64,000 nucleotides of DNA from Acidimicrobiaceae bacterium (GCA_016722025.1 JADKGZ010000015.1:56468-120467); one strand, 5' to 3'; positions 1 to 9,584 are shown, numbered from the stretch's first letter. Numbers and translations: made by a program. Notes: generated by a model from the letters alone, not told the origin.

Positions 1-1
1 G

Positions 2-1219
2 AACGGGCACACCGATCTCGCAGCAGCCGTGGTGGTGCCGCAGATCGACCGGATGAACCCGTACTCGGCGGCCCTCGTGGTGCAGCACCTCCGGCTCGAC
101 AGCACCACGCTCGCGTTCGTGACCGACTCACTGCTGCGCCGGTGGTGGGCCGAGCCGATCGCCTCCGGCAGCGACGACCCCACCACCGACGCCGACCACT
201 TCGTCGGCGCCAACACTGCCGACGTGCTGTTCGCCGCGCTGCTCTGCGATGCGGCCGCGTGCCGCAAGTACATGCAACTGGCCCTGCCACACCTCGACAC
301 GGTGTTCGCAACCGCCGACGACCCACGCCTCGCGTTTCGAGTCGTGCTGGCAGGCACCGCTCCCTCCACCACCGACGCCGCTGTCGCCGGCGGGATCGTG
401 TTGCCGGTGATCGAGTACTTCTCGCAGGCCGAGTACCGCTGCGACGTGGTGCTGTGCGACGGTGGCGGTGGCGAGTGGCGACTCTTCCTCGCCGACCTGG
501 TGGCACCGTGGTTGGTGCAGTTCACGCCGCTGAACGAGCAGTTCAGCGACGACCCCGACCGCACGAAGCACGCGCTGGCGTTCGTGTTCGAAGGCGACGC
601 GGCCCGTGCCCGGCTGCTCACCGATGCAGCGAGCTCGACGGCCGGCGTGCGCGCCGCTGCCGGCGACGATGCCGCTCGCCCGCAGGACATCGCCGCAGTC
701 GTGACGATGCTCTATCGGTTGGCCTTGGAGACCGATGTGGCCGACGAGCAGGCCCGGCAGCAGCAGTTCGACTCACTCGCCACACTGGCCTCCATCGCGG
801 CGAGTGCCGCCACCGGCGTGGCACCGGTGGTCGGCGGCGCCGCGCTGCTCGCCGGCGTCGTGGTCGACGGCGGGAGCGCCAGCCTGCAGACGGTGCTCAG
901 CGGCAACATGTTCGACCCGGAAGGCGTCGAGGACGATGCGCTGTACCGCAAGGCGCTGGCGCTGACGGCCGCTGCCACCGACGTGCTGGCGGCAGCAGCG
1001 CTGCAACTGGTCGCCGATGGTCAGCTGCCACCGACGGTGCTCCCCACGCCGCAGCTCGACCTCACCACGAAGTATCCCGACCGCGAGTTCCGCCACGCCT
1101 ACGAGGCGTGGGCCAACGGTCACCAGATCGGTGGCGACACTCGAGCGTTGCTGGACAGCGCAGTGAACGAGTTCGCCAACGCTGCCATGGTGTCCGACAG
1201 CGTCTACGCCCGAGCCTGA
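2..1219 (+). CDS. Unknown protein, 5' end outside the window
   Basis: The reading frame is open from the left edge to TGA at 1217-1219, so the protein is at least 405 residues and its true start is probably upstream. The first internal start is a run of GTG codons at 29, which has no special support. The protein is Ala/Val/Asp-rich and mostly soluble-looking. One Gly/Ala-rich hydrophobic stretch near the middle (reading VAPVVGGAALLAGVVVDGG) could be a membrane or glycine-loop segment. I recognise no catalytic motif or family. The next gene starts 12 bases downstream on the same strand but has its own -10-like hexamer. Codon use is typical of the window, so the frame is real; function unknown. 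Confidence 0.6.
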   Translation, partial: NGHTDLAAAVVVPQIDRMNPYSAALVVQHLRLDSTTLAFVTDSLLRRWWAEPIASGSDDPTTDADHFVGANTADVLFAALLCDAAACRKYMQLALPHLDTVFATADDPRLAFRVVLAGTAPSTTDAAVAGGIVLPVIEYFSQAEYRCDVVLCDGGGGEWRLFLADLVAPWLVQFTPLNEQFSDDPDRTKHALAFVFEGDAARARLLTDAASSTAGVRAAAGDDAARPQDIAAVVTMLYRLALETDVADEQARQQQFDSLATLASIAASAATGVAPVVGGAALLAGVVVDGGSASLQTVLSGNMFDPEGVEDDALYRKALALTAAATDVLAAAALQLVADGQLPPTVLPTPQLDLTTKYPDREFRHAYEAWANGHQIGGDTRALLDSAVNEFANAAMVSDSVYARA

Positions 1220-1231
1220 CAGACTGACGCC

Positions 1232-2053
1232 GTGACGCCGGCGCAGATCGCTGCACTTCCTCGCCCGCTGGCGTTCGTGTTGCCCGGCGGTGGTGCGTTG
1301 GGCTCGTACCAGGTGGGTGTGTTGCGTGCGCTCACCGAGGTCGGCGTCGTGCCGGATCAGCTGGTCGGGGTCTCGGCAGGGTCGGTGAACGCAGCACTGT
1401 TCGCCTGGAACGGTGGCATCGACGGGCTGCACCGCATGGAAGCCATCTGGCGCGGCATCAAGCGCCGCGACCTGATGCGCGTGCATCCCGGCCGGCTGGC
1501 ATTGGCGGTCGCCGGGCGACAGAGCTCGTTCCTCGACAATCGGCATGGCCGATCGTTCCTGCATCGCCACCTCGGCCAACGGCTGCTCGAGCACGCACCG
1601 ACACCGTTGGCGCTGGTGGCCACCGACCTGTCAACCGGGGAGGCGGTCGCCCTCACCACCGGCGACACCACCACGGCAGTGCTGGCCAGCAGCGCGTTTC
1701 CGGGCGTGTACCCACCGATCCACATCGCGGGGCGCACCTTCATCGACGGGGGCGTCGTGGCCGACGTGCCACTCGACATCGCACTGGGCCTGGGAGCCGC
1801 GACTGCCCTCGTGCTGTCGGTGCCCCCGCTCGCCGCCGACGACCCACCCACCCGAGCCATCGACATCTTGTTCCGCGCCAGCTCGCTGGGCGTGGAGGCG
1901 CATGGTCGCACCGTGCTGCGCCGGCCGCCACCAGGGCTGGTGGTCGTCGAGATCGACGCGCCACCCACTTCGCTCACCACCTTCGCCGTCGGCCGCTCGG
2001 CCGACATGATCGAGGCGGGTTACGCGGCGGCCGGCACGTGGCTGCGCGCCTAG
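1232..2053 (+). CDS. Patatin-like phospholipase (RssA/NTE type)
   Basis: A 273-residue serine lipid hydrolase of the patatin family, which uses a Ser-Asp dyad to cleave acyl chains from phospholipids. The family signatures are all present: glycine-rich oxyanion loop GGGALG at residues 19-24, nucleophile elbow GVSAG with Ser48, and the Asp-Gly-Gly motif with Asp172. No signal peptide or membrane segment is visible, so it is probably cytosolic or peripheral. The start is GTG 1232; a -10-like CAGACT (1220-1225) lies 6 bases upstream and there is no Shine-Dalgarno site, suggesting a leaderless transcript. Its stop overlaps that of the convergent copper gene (shared CTAG, 2050-2053). The in vivo substrate cannot be inferred. 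Confidence 0.88.
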   Translation: MTPAQIAALPRPLAFVLPGGGALGSYQVGVLRALTEVGVVPDQLVGVSAGSVNAALFAWNGGIDGLHRMEAIWRGIKRRDLMRVHPGRLALAVAGRQSSFLDNRHGRSFLHRHLGQRLLEHAPTPLALVATDLSTGEAVALTTGDTTTAVLASSAFPGVYPPIHIAGRTFIDGGVVADVPLDIALGLGAATALVLSVPPLAADDPPTRAIDILFRASSLGVEAHGRTVLRRPPPGLVVVEIDAPPTSLTTFAVGRSADMIEAGYAAAGTWLRA

Positions 2054-3666
2054 GGAATCGGCACCGTGGTGCTGAGCAGCGCCGTCTCCGTCGCCGTCAC
2101 CTGGATCACCACCTCGAGCGTCCAGTCGCCTGAACGAGGGAAGGTGACCGAGCCGCTGTAGTGGTTGACCCCTTCCTTCACGAGGGTCACCGGAGCATTG
2201 GGCACTGCGGCCGATGGCAACGACACGCGGGCAGCGACCGACGCGATGGGCGTGATGGAGCCGCCAGGAGGCGTGACCGTGATGTGCACCTCGTTGCCAC
2301 CCACCACACCGGGGCTGAGCGACACGATGGCGATCAGCCCGTTGGCCGCGAGCTGCTCGGCAAACGGGCGCGCCGCCACCGGTGGCTCGGGCGGCAACGC
2401 CACCATCCCGGCGGCGATGCCCACCACCACCATGCCGAGCGCGGCCTCGGCCATCACCGTGCGCCAGATGGACGCGGCGCCATCGTGACGCAGCAGCCAA
2501 CGCGACACCCCGGCAACAGCCAGCAGCGCGACGACGACGGTGACCTTGGTGAGCAGCAACCTGCCCCAGTCGGTGGCGGTGATGTCGTCGAGACCACCGG
2601 CGAGCTGCAGCGTCTGGGCCACACCGGTGCCGATGATGAGCGGCACGCAGATGGCTGCGGCCGTGGAGAACCGGCGCGCCATCCGAATGCCATCGGGTTC
2701 GCTGAGCGCGGCGCGGCCGGCAATGGCGATGGCGAACAGACCACCGATCCACACCGTGATGGCGCCCAGATGCACCAGATCGACGGCGATCCACAGCGTT
2801 GCCGGCTCGAGCGAGTTGGGGTGGCCAGATGCGGAGAAGGTGTACAGCGTGAACAGGCCGGCCGTGAACGTGGCGGATCGCCACCAACCCTGCTGCCGCT
2901 GGCGGCCCAGCAGCAGCAGCACACCCAGCACAGCGGCCAGCACCACGCGTACCAGCAGCATCCTGCCGGTCTGTGTGGTGGCCAGATCGCCCCAGGTCGA
3001 GGGAGACAGTGCATCGGCGAGCGAGCCGGCCACGGCCTCTGCACCGAACAGGCCGAAGGCGGCGGCGGAACCGACGAGCAGTGCCAACCACGCGCCCGCC
3101 ACCATGCGTCGCGGGCCGCGCCGGCCGAGCGTCGCCGGCCAGCGGAGGAGCCACCAACCGGAACCGATGAGGCAGATCGCGCCGGCCAACGACAAGAAGC
3201 GCGCCACGCCGTACCACCAGCGCACCACCGCTTCGGCCCGCACGCCCCCACGCACCTCGTCGATGAGCTGCTGCCCATCACCGACGACGGCGGTGCCCAC
3301 CTGAAAGCTGAACGCACCATCGATCACGTGACCGTCGGTGGACGTGACCCGCCAGATCACGGCGTAGACACCGTCGTCGAGGGCGGGCACCGGTGCCTGT
3401 ACGACCGTGTCGTCGGCGCCCGCTGCCGGAGCACCCAACTCGATCGCTGCGCTGTTGCCGTCGAACAGCGAGATGCTGGCGAGGTCTGCTTCGACGGCCT
3501 CGTCGAAGTCGAGCACGATCTCGGTGGGGCTCTCCTCCAGCACGCTGTTGGCCGACGGGGTGCTGGCCTCGAGCCCGGCATGCGCGAACACGGGCTGCGC
3601 CTGCCCGCCCAACGCCGCGGCCACGAACGCCAGCAACGCGATGACTCGCAGCGAGCGGCGAGCCAT
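2050..3666 (-). CDS. CopC-CopD copper-resistance fusion protein
   Basis: A 538-residue envelope protein combining three modules. Residues 1-28 are a signal peptide ending ...QPVFA before the mature His29, the N-terminal copper-ligand His typical of CopC. Residues about 29-130 are a CopC beta-sandwich; about 155-400 form a multi-helix CopD membrane domain; about 430-538 form an extracytoplasmic YtkA/FixH-like beta domain. Proteins of this YcnJ-like architecture take part in copper binding and import. The start is ATG 3666, overlapping the stop of the upstream MDMPI-like gene by one base (TGATG), so the two are translationally coupled. The same frame runs open further upstream but only antisense to that gene. 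The link between copper handling and the MDMPI partner is not obvious. Confidence 0.85.
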   Translation of the reverse strand: MARRSLRVIALLAFVAAALGGQAQPVFAHAGLEASTPSANSVLEESPTEIVLDFDEAVEADLASISLFDGNSAAIELGAPAAGADDTVVQAPVPALDDGVYAVIWRVTSTDGHVIDGAFSFQVGTAVVGDGQQLIDEVRGGVRAEAVVRWWYGVARFLSLAGAICLIGSGWWLLRWPATLGRRGPRRMVAGAWLALLVGSAAAFGLFGAEAVAGSLADALSPSTWGDLATTQTGRMLLVRVVLAAVLGVLLLLGRQRQQGWWRSATFTAGLFTLYTFSASGHPNSLEPATLWIAVDLVHLGAITVWIGGLFAIAIAGRAALSEPDGIRMARRFSTAAAICVPLIIGTGVAQTLQLAGGLDDITATDWGRLLLTKVTVVVALLAVAGVSRWLLRHDGAASIWRTVMAEAALGMVVVGIAAGMVALPPEPPVAARPFAEQLAANGLIAIVSLSPGVVGGNEVHITVTPPGGSITPIASVAARVSLPSAAVPNAPVTLVKEGVNHYSGSVTFPRSGDWTLEVVIQVTATETALLSTTVPIP

Positions 3667-4322
3667 CAGAAGATGCCTGCGGCTTCCAGGCCCTCGATGC
3701 TGGTGCGGCCGGTGAGCCAGGCGAGCCGCTGCGCATCGGGCAGCGCCATCGCCGCCGGCGGCAGCGACGTGAGGCCCATCGGCTTGCGGCTGGCCCACTG
3801 CATCGTCATCCGCGCCAGTTCCAGGCGCACGTAGGCCGCGGGCCACTGCGACCAGCCATAGCCGAGCCCGAGGTCGGTGTGGTGCAGCGTGGTCTCGCGC
3901 CAGCGGCGGAAGGGCAGATCGGCGACAGCAACCGGGCCGAACACGCTGAGACCCTCGCCGCGCCAACCGTCGGCCGTCATCGCCGACCATGCCGCCTCCA
4001 GGCGACCGTTCGACTCGATGACATCGGCGACCAGCGCGGCAGCCGGACGCCCCTGACCCGCCTCGATGTCGGCGTTGCGCTGCTCGAGCCCCCCGGGGTA
4101 CTGCGCGGCGGCGCGACCCTCGTTGGCGGCCTGCAACATGCCCACATGGCTGTCGGCGTTGCGAGCAAGGTGGGTGAGCACATGGCCGATGGACCAGCCG
4201 GGTAGCAGTGACGGCTGCGCTGCTTGCGCGTCGGTGAGCGTGGCCAGGTGGGCCACCAGGCGAGCGTGAGCTGCCGCGGCTTCGCGCCTGTTGCGCTCGA
4301 GGTCGTCCAGCTCGCCGTTCAC
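3666..4322 (-). CDS. Maleylpyruvate isomerase-like (MDMPI/DinB-fold) protein
   Basis: A 218-residue protein with the MDMPI N-terminal metal-binding four-helix fold, common in mycothiol-producing actinobacteria. Family-like stretches are LLPGWSIGHVLTHLARNAD near residue 45, with the His ligand inside, and the conserved RWRETTLHHTDLGLGYGW segment near residue 140 that carries further His ligands. Characterised members use mycothiol as cofactor to isomerise maleylpyruvate, but most are of unknown substrate, so only the family is claimed. The start is GTG 4322. A -10-like TACTGT (minus strand, 4331-4336) sits 8 bases upstream with no SD, suggesting leaderless transcription divergent from gnd. It is the first gene of a coupled pair with copC-copD. 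Confidence 0.8.
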   Translation of the reverse strand: MNGELDDLERNRREAAAAHARLVAHLATLTDAQAAQPSLLPGWSIGHVLTHLARNADSHVGMLQAANEGRAAAQYPGGLEQRNADIEAGQGRPAAALVADVIESNGRLEAAWSAMTADGWRGEGLSVFGPVAVADLPFRRWRETTLHHTDLGLGYGWSQWPAAYVRLELARMTMQWASRKPMGLTSLPPAAMALPDAQRLAWLTGRTSIEGLEAAGIF

Positions 4323-4330
4323 GGCTGCTC

Positions 4331-4373
4331 ACAGTACCGACGAACCATGCGCGACGGCCAAGCTGGCTACGTT
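4331..4373. promoter_or_regulatory. Divergent -10 elements for MDMPI gene and gnd
   Basis: Two -10-like hexamers lie back to back in the 57-base gap between divergent starts: TACTGT on the minus strand (4331-4336), 8 bases before GTG 4322, and TACGTT on the plus strand (4368-4373), 6 bases before ATG 4380. Neither gene has a Shine-Dalgarno site, so both mRNAs probably begin at or within a few bases of the start codon. No convincing -35 boxes are seen. Confidence 0.55.
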
Positions 4374-4379
4374 GTGCGC

Positions 4380-5402
4380 ATGCAGATCGCAATGGTTGGG
4401 TTGGGGCGCATGGGCTCCAACATGGTCCGTCGGCTCCAGCGTGCCGGCCATGAGTGCATCGCCTACGACGTCAACGACGCGGCGGTCACCGCAATGGAAG
4501 GTGAGGGCGTCACCGGCGCCCGGTCTCCACAACAGGTGGTCGCTGCGCTCGCTGCGCCGCGCCACATCTGGCTGATGGTGCCTGCTGCCTACGTGGCCGA
4601 CACCATTGCCAGGTTCGAGCCGTTGCTGTCGCCGGGCGACACCATCATCGACGGTGGCAACTCGTGGTACCGCGACGACGTCGACCGCGCCGCACCACTG
4701 GCCGCGAAGGGCATCAACTACGTCGACGTCGGCACCAGCGGCGGCGTGTTCGGCCTGGAGCGCGGGTACTGCCTCATGGTTGGCGGGCCGACCGAGTCGG
4801 TGCAGCAGCTGTCGGCGGTGTTCGACTCCTTGGCGCCAGGCATGGCCGCGGCACCGCGCACCGCCGGCCGCGACGGCGCGATCGGCAGCGAGGAGCACGG
4901 CTGGTTGCACTGCGGCCCCGTGGGCGCCGGCCACTTCGTGAAGATGGTGCACAACGGCATCGAGTACGGGCTGATGGCCGCCTACGCCGAAGGCCTCAAC
5001 GTTCTGGCCAACGCCAACATCGGCAGCGAGTCGCACGCCAAGGACGCCGAGACCGCTCCGCTTTCGCATCCCGAGTATTACCGCTACGACATCGATCTGG
5101 CGGCCGTCACCGAGCTGTGGCGCCGAGGCAGCGTGGTCAGCAGCTGGCTGCTCGACCTCACCGCGCAGGCACTGCACACCGACCCGATGCTCAGCGGTTT
5201 CGAAGGCAGGGTCAGCGACAGCGGCGAAGGCCGCTGGACCATCCACGCCGCTGTCGACGAAGGCGTGCCGGTGCCAACCCTGGCAGCGTCGCTGTGGGAT
5301 CGCTTCTACTCGCGCGATCGCGGCGATGTGGCGCACAAGGTGCTGTCGGCGATGCGAGCCGGTTTCGGCGGGCACCACGAAGTCAAGGACACGGCGAAGT
5401 GA
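4380..5402 (+). CDS. gnd: 6-phosphogluconate dehydrogenase, short NAD-type
   Basis: Catalyses oxidative decarboxylation of 6-phosphogluconate to ribulose-5-phosphate. The 340-residue length matches the short (YqeC/GntZ-like) class rather than the ~470-residue NADP enzyme. The N-terminal Rossmann motif VGLGRMGSN covers residues 6-14, IIDGGNSWY lies near residue 90, and the active-site signature GHFVKMVHNGIEY lies near residues 183-195 with the catalytic Lys. The start is ATG 4380, just behind a -10-like TACGTT with no SD; the frame extends upstream but would overlap the divergent gene. zwf follows after 10 bases with its own SD, so the two form a small oxidative pentose-phosphate unit. Confidence 0.93.
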   Translation: MQIAMVGLGRMGSNMVRRLQRAGHECIAYDVNDAAVTAMEGEGVTGARSPQQVVAALAAPRHIWLMVPAAYVADTIARFEPLLSPGDTIIDGGNSWYRDDVDRAAPLAAKGINYVDVGTSGGVFGLERGYCLMVGGPTESVQQLSAVFDSLAPGMAAAPRTAGRDGAIGSEEHGWLHCGPVGAGHFVKMVHNGIEYGLMAAYAEGLNVLANANIGSESHAKDAETAPLSHPEYYRYDIDLAAVTELWRRGSVVSSWLLDLTAQALHTDPMLSGFEGRVSDSGEGRWTIHAAVDEGVPVPTLAASLWDRFYSRDRGDVAHKVLSAMRAGFGGHHEVKDTAK

Positions 5403-5412
5403 AGGAGCAGCA

Positions 5413-6817
5413 GTGAGCACCGCCGCCAGCCAACCGACGGCCGACGCGCTGGTGCTGTTCGGCGCCACCGGCGACCTCAGCAAGCGCAAGCTGTTCCCGG
5501 CGCTGTACCGCCTGGAAGACCACGGCCACCTCACGGTGCCGGTCATCGGGGTGGCTCGCAGCGACTGGAACGATGAAGGCTTCCGCCAGCACGCGCACGA
5601 CTCCGTCCTGGCCAGCATCCCCGACGCGAAGGCGGCCGTCATCGACGCGCTGCTGGCGCGACTCGATCTCATCCAGGGCGACTACGCCGACGCGAAGACG
5701 TGGACCAACCTGGCCAAGACGCTGCACAAGCACAAGAGCCAGCACGCCGTCTTCTACATGGCCATTCCCCACGATGTTCCCCACCGTGGCGCAGGCGTTG
5801 GCTTCGGTGGGCCTCAACGAGCGCGGCCGCATCGTGGTGGAGAAGCCGTTCGGTCGCGACCTGGCCAGCGCGAAGGAGCTCAACGAGACGCTCCACTCCG
5901 TCTTCCCGGAGGAGCGCATCTTCCGCATCGACCACTACCTCGGCAAGGAGAGCGTGGAAGACCTGCTGGTGTTCCGCTTCAGCAACACGCTGCTCGAGCC
6001 GGTGTGGAACCGCAACTACGTGCGCAGCGTGCAGATCACGATGAGCGAGACCATCGGCGTGGAAGGCCGGGGCAGCTTCTACGACGGCGTCGGCACCATC
6101 CGCGACGTGCTGCAGAACCACCTCCTGCAGGTGCTGGCACTGGTGGCCATGGAGCCACCCGCCGGGCCGGAGGCCAGCTTCCTGCAGGACGAGAAGGCCA
6201 AGGTGTTCGCAGCCATGCGCCCCATCGACCCCGCTGCGCTGGCGCGCGGCCAGTACGTGAGCTATCGCGACGAGCCGGGCGTGGCACCCGACTCGACGGT
6301 CGAGACGTTCGTGGCGGCGCGGCTGGAGATCGACTCGTGGCGCTGGGCCGGCGTGCCGTGGTACGTGCGCTGCGGCAAGGCGTTGGCCGGCAACGCCACC
6401 GAGGTGGTGGTCGAGTTCCGCGAACCACCGAGCCTGCTGTTCGACGAAGCGGGTGGCCCCAAGCCGGAGCGCAACCTGGTGCGCTTCCGCCTGGGCAAGC
6501 ACGACGGTGTCACGTTCACGTTGCAGGCCAAGACGCCGGGCCAGCACCTCGACAGCCAGAACGTCGACGTCGCGGTCGACTTCGCCGCCGCGCTGGGCGA
6601 ACGACGCGAGGCGTACGAGCGTTTGCTCGACGACGCGCTCGCCGGCCTGCCCCGCCGCTTCGCTCGTGAAGACATCGTCGAGCAGACCTGGCGAGTGGTG
6701 CAGCCGGCACTCGACGCGCCCGGTTCCGTGCACCCGTACTTCCGCGGTTCGTGGGGCCCCGCCGAAGCCGACCGAATCCTGTGCGGCGACAGCTGGTTCC
6801 TGCCCGCGGTCTCCTGA
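5413..6817 (+). CDS. zwf: Glucose-6-phosphate 1-dehydrogenase (frameshifted as assembled)
   Basis: Oxidises glucose-6-phosphate to 6-phosphogluconolactone. The start is GTG 5413 with SD AAGGAG at 5402-5407. The first frame carries the nucleotide-binding FGATGDLSKRKLFPALY (residues about 16-32) and runs well to MAIP near 5770. It then becomes nonsense, while the +1 frame picks up exactly where the family continues (MFPTVAQAL) and includes VEKPFGRD, the active-site RIDHYLGKE near 5927 and a full C-terminus to TGA 6817. One extra base in the CCCC run at about 5768-5773 explains it: removing one C restores a complete enzyme of about 467 residues. I read this as a likely sequencing indel in a housekeeping gene; a genuine inactivation is possible. 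Confidence 0.9.
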
Positions 6818-6832
6818 TGCCGCGCCCAGCGC

Positions 6833-7612
6833 TCAGCGAGTTCGACGGTTGGGCACCACGACCACGGTGCCGTCGTCGTCGTAGTGCACGCGCACGCTGA
6901 CGCCGTAGAACTCGCTGAGGATCTCCGGCCGCAGCACCTGCGCCGGCGTTCCCTCCGCCACCAGATGACCTTCGTGCAGCAGCGCCAGGCGGTCGGCGTA
7001 CAGGCCGGCCAGCGTGAGGTCGTGCATCGCCGACACGACGGTGAGGCCGTTCTCGCGACGCAGGCGATCCACCAGTTCCAGCGCCTGCTGCTGGTGCCCG
7101 ATGTCGAGCGCACTCGTGGGTTCGTCGAGCAACAGCACCGGCGCGCCCTGGGCGATCGAGCGAGCCAGGACCAGCCGTTGCGACTCGCCGCCGCTGAGCG
7201 TGCTGAGCATCCGGTCGGAGAACGCCGCCAGATCGAGGCGCTGCAGGATGTCGTTGGCGATCACGCGATCCTGGGCGCTGACACTGCCGAAGTAGCTGAT
7301 GAACGGGCTGCGACCCAGCAGCACGTAGTCGAACACCGTCATGTCTGCCGGCAGCACCGGCGCCTGCGGCACGTATGCCACCCGCCGCGCCCGCTCGCGT
7401 GCGGTCATCGCCGCGGTCTCCTCGCCGGCGATGGCGATGACGCCGCCGTGCGGGGCCAGACCGCAGGTCGCGCGCATGACGCTCGACTTGCCCGCACCGT
7501 TGGGACCGATGAGGCACAGCCACCCACCCGACGGCACGGTGAGCGACAACGGGTGCACCGCATCGCGGTTGCCGTACCGCACCGTCAGTTCGCGCAGGGC
7601 GAGGTCGGTCAT
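6833..7612 (-). CDS. btuD: ABC transporter ATPase, cobalamin/iron type (BtuD-like)
   Basis: A 259-residue ATP-binding subunit of a FecE/BtuD-type importer. It has Walker A GPNGAGKSS (around residue 36), Q-loop in YVPQAP, signature LSGGESQR (around 138), Walker B VLLLDEPTSALD and the switch His in SAMHD. The ATG at 7612 overlaps the permease stop (ATGA), so the genes are coupled. Being third in an operon that opens with a cobalamin riboswitch points to B12 rather than siderophore transport; the protein alone could be either. It converges on zwf with a 15-base gap, in which I see no strong terminator. Confidence 0.88.
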   Translation of the reverse strand: MTDLALRELTVRYGNRDAVHPLSLTVPSGGWLCLIGPNGAGKSSVMRATCGLAPHGGVIAIAGEETAAMTARERARRVAYVPQAPVLPADMTVFDYVLLGRSPFISYFGSVSAQDRVIANDILQRLDLAAFSDRMLSTLSGGESQRLVLARSIAQGAPVLLLDEPTSALDIGHQQQALELVDRLRRENGLTVVSAMHDLTLAGLYADRLALLHEGHLVAEGTPAQVLRPEILSEFYGVSVRVHYDDDGTVVVVPNRRTR

Positions 7613-8582
7613 ACCGTGCTCCTCCGGCTGCGCAGCAGCACGATGAAGAACGGCGCGCCGCAGAAGGCGGTGACGACACCGATCGGTGTCTCTGCCGGGT
7701 TCTGCAGCATGCGCCCGGGCACGTCGGCGAGGATCAAGAACGCAGCGCCGACGGCGAGGCTGATCGGCAGCACCCGCCGGTACGAGCCACCGGCCAGCAT
7801 GCGCACGACGTGCGGCACCACGATGCCGACGAACGTGATCAACCCGCTCACGCTGACCACCGCGGCGGTTCCCACCGTGGCGGCGACGACGACGATGATG
7901 CGCACACGACTCACGTTGATGCCCAGCGTCGCTGCCTCGTCATCGCCCACGCGCAGCACGTCGAGATGACGGCGATGGGCCAGCAGCACCGCCGAGCTGA
8001 CGATCACGTATGGCAGCACCAACCGCACGTCGCTCCAGCTGGCATTGACCAGCGAGCCGCGGATCCAGTCGTAGACCTCGCGGACCACCGTCGCTGGACC
8101 GCTGCAGCACGAACGCCTGCACGGCCGTGGTGAGTGACGCCACCGCAACACCGGCGAGCACCAGCGTGGTCGAACTGCGCACGGCACCGAACGCCGCGCC
8201 GACCATGTAGGTGATGCTGACGGCCACGAGAGCACCGGCGAACGCGGCAAGCGGCAACGGATCGACCAGCCAGTCGCTGGTGACCGTGCGCCCGTAGGCG
8301 ATGACGAACGTGGCGCCCAGCCCTGCGCCGCCGGCCGCGCCCAACAGGTAGGGATCCACCAGGGGGTTGCGGAACACACCCTGATAGGACGCGCCGGCGA
8401 GGGAGAGCATCGCTCCCACGATCGCGGCGAGCGCGACCCGGGGCATGCGGACGTTCCAGATGATGTTCCAGTTGGCCGACGACACCCCGCCGGCGGGCCC
8501 GATCATCACACCGATGACAACGGCCGCCGCGAGCACCATGGCAGCTCCGAGGAGCCACCCACCCGCGGCGACCGGTGGTCAT
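7609..8582 (-). CDS. btuC: ABC transporter permease, BtuC/FecCD type (frameshifted as assembled)
   Basis: Membrane subunit of the corrinoid importer, with about ten predicted helices. The N-terminal half (IIWNVRMPRVALAAIVGA, then GASYQGVFRNPLVDPYLLG, the classic FecCD signature) is in one frame. The C-terminal half (VREVYDWIRGSL, then GLITFVGIVVPHVVRM) is in another. They join if one G/C at about 8088-8090 is removed, giving SSDVVREVYDW as expected. The start is also unclear: ATG 8539 lacks the first half of helix 1, whereas ATG 8582, five bases after the btuF stop, gives MTTGRRGW and joins a proper helix (WLLGAAMVLAAAVVIGV) if one further G is dropped near 8570. About 324 residues after repair, normal for the family. 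Confidence 0.85.
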
Positions 8583-8587
8583 CTGGG

Positions 8588-9532
8588 TCAGGCCTCCGCC
8601 GGCACCTTGGCCAGCGCGTCGGAGACGGCCTGCACGTACTCGACGATGCGCGGCCCCCAGCGCGAGGCGATGTCGTCGTCCATCTCGATCACGCCGCCGT
8701 TGGCGACGGCCGTGATGGCGGCCCAGCCGGCACGGGCGCCGACGGTGGCCGCCGACTCACCGCAACACTTCGTGTCGGCGAGGAAGACCAGGTCGGGCGT
8801 CGACGAGACGATGTACTCGGCGCTGAGCTGCGGGTAGTCGTTGCCCTCCTCGACGCCATCGGCGATGTTGGCGAGACCGAACAGCGCATAGACCTGACCG
8901 ATGAACGTGCTACTGGTGACGCTGTAGAACGTGGGATCGAGCTCGTGGTAGTAGCTCAGTGGCTCGGCCAGTTGCGGCGCAGCGGCGATGGCGGCGGCGA
9001 TGTCGGCCTGCATCTGCCCGACCAGTTCACCGGCCTCGCCGATGTGCCCGGTGGTTGCGCCGAGTTGCTCGATCTGGGCATACACGTCGTCGAACGTCGT
9101 TGGGGCGGAACCCACCCAGACAGCGATGCCCAGTGCTTCCAGCTGCGGCTGGATCGTCGGGTCGGAGAGCACCACGAGATCCGGCGCGAGGGCTGCGATC
9201 GCCTCCACGTTCGGCTCGTACCCGGACAGGTCGTGGGGCTTGGCGAGCGCCTCGACCGGGTAGTCCGAGTACTGGTCGACGGCGATCACCTGCTCGCCGG
9301 CACCGATGGCGAACAGCATCTCGGTGCCACTGGGCGACAAGCTGACGATGGCCGACGGCACGTTGCCGGCGGCGTCGGTGTCGTCGGGCGCGTCGGTCGT
9401 GTCGGATGCAACGGTCGTGTCGGACGACGCCGACGATGGTGCGGTCGTGGTTTCGGTCGACGAGTCGTCGCCGCACGCGACCGCCGTGAGCAGGATCGCC
9501 GTCAGAGCGGCGATGGAACTGAACCTGTTCAT
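8588..9532 (-). CDS. btuF: Periplasmic-type binding lipoprotein for cobalamin (BtuF-like)
   Basis: A 314-residue substrate-binding lipoprotein. The signal peptide ends in lipobox LTAVAC with Cys20 as the lipidated residue, followed by a Thr/Ser/Asp-rich linker to about residue 55. A Fe/B12-binding (BtuF/FhuD, class III) domain follows, beginning AIVSLSPSGTEMLFAIG and including NVEAIAALAPDLVV. It captures the corrinoid outside the membrane for the permease-ATPase pair encoded next. The ATG at 9532 has a strong SD (GGAGG, 8 bases upstream) that is part of the riboswitch expression platform, so translation start is a regulated step. Corrinoid specificity is inferred from the riboswitch and the adjacent cob genes. 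Confidence 0.9.
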   Translation of the reverse strand: MNRFSSIAALTAILLTAVACGDDSSTETTTAPSSASSDTTVASDTTDAPDDTDAAGNVPSAIVSLSPSGTEMLFAIGAGEQVIAVDQYSDYPVEALAKPHDLSGYEPNVEAIAALAPDLVVLSDPTIQPQLEALGIAVWVGSAPTTFDDVYAQIEQLGATTGHIGEAGELVGQMQADIAAAIAAAPQLAEPLSYYHELDPTFYSVTSSTFIGQVYALFGLANIADGVEEGNDYPQLSAEYIVSSTPDLVFLADTKCCGESAATVGARAGWAAITAVANGGVIEMDDDIASRWGPRIVEYVQAVSDALAKVPAEA

Positions 9533-9535
9533 GGA

Positions 9536-9584
9536 TCAATCCTCCGTTTCTCCGGAGGATTGACATCCTCCGGTTCGGGAGGAC
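9536..9584 (-). promoter_or_regulatory. Riboswitch expression platform with four alternating segments over the btuF RBS
   Basis: In mRNA order there are four mutually complementary segments. z is UCCUCC (template 9578-9583); a is CCGGAGGAU (9565-9573); b is AUCCUCCGG (9552-9560); c is CGGAGGAU (9539-9546), which is the Shine-Dalgarno site of btuF. a-b forms a perfect 9-bp hairpin with a 4-base loop and leaves c free. z-a pairing instead frees b to pair with c and hide the ribosome site. This is a translational switch layout; which state the bound ligand favours is inferred to be the hidden one. Confidence 0.75.

Noticed and set aside
5760..5780. Programmed ribosomal frameshift in zwf
   Set aside because: The CCCCAC context is not a known slippery heptamer with pseudoknot, and several unrelated genes show the same kind of slip, so an indel is simpler.
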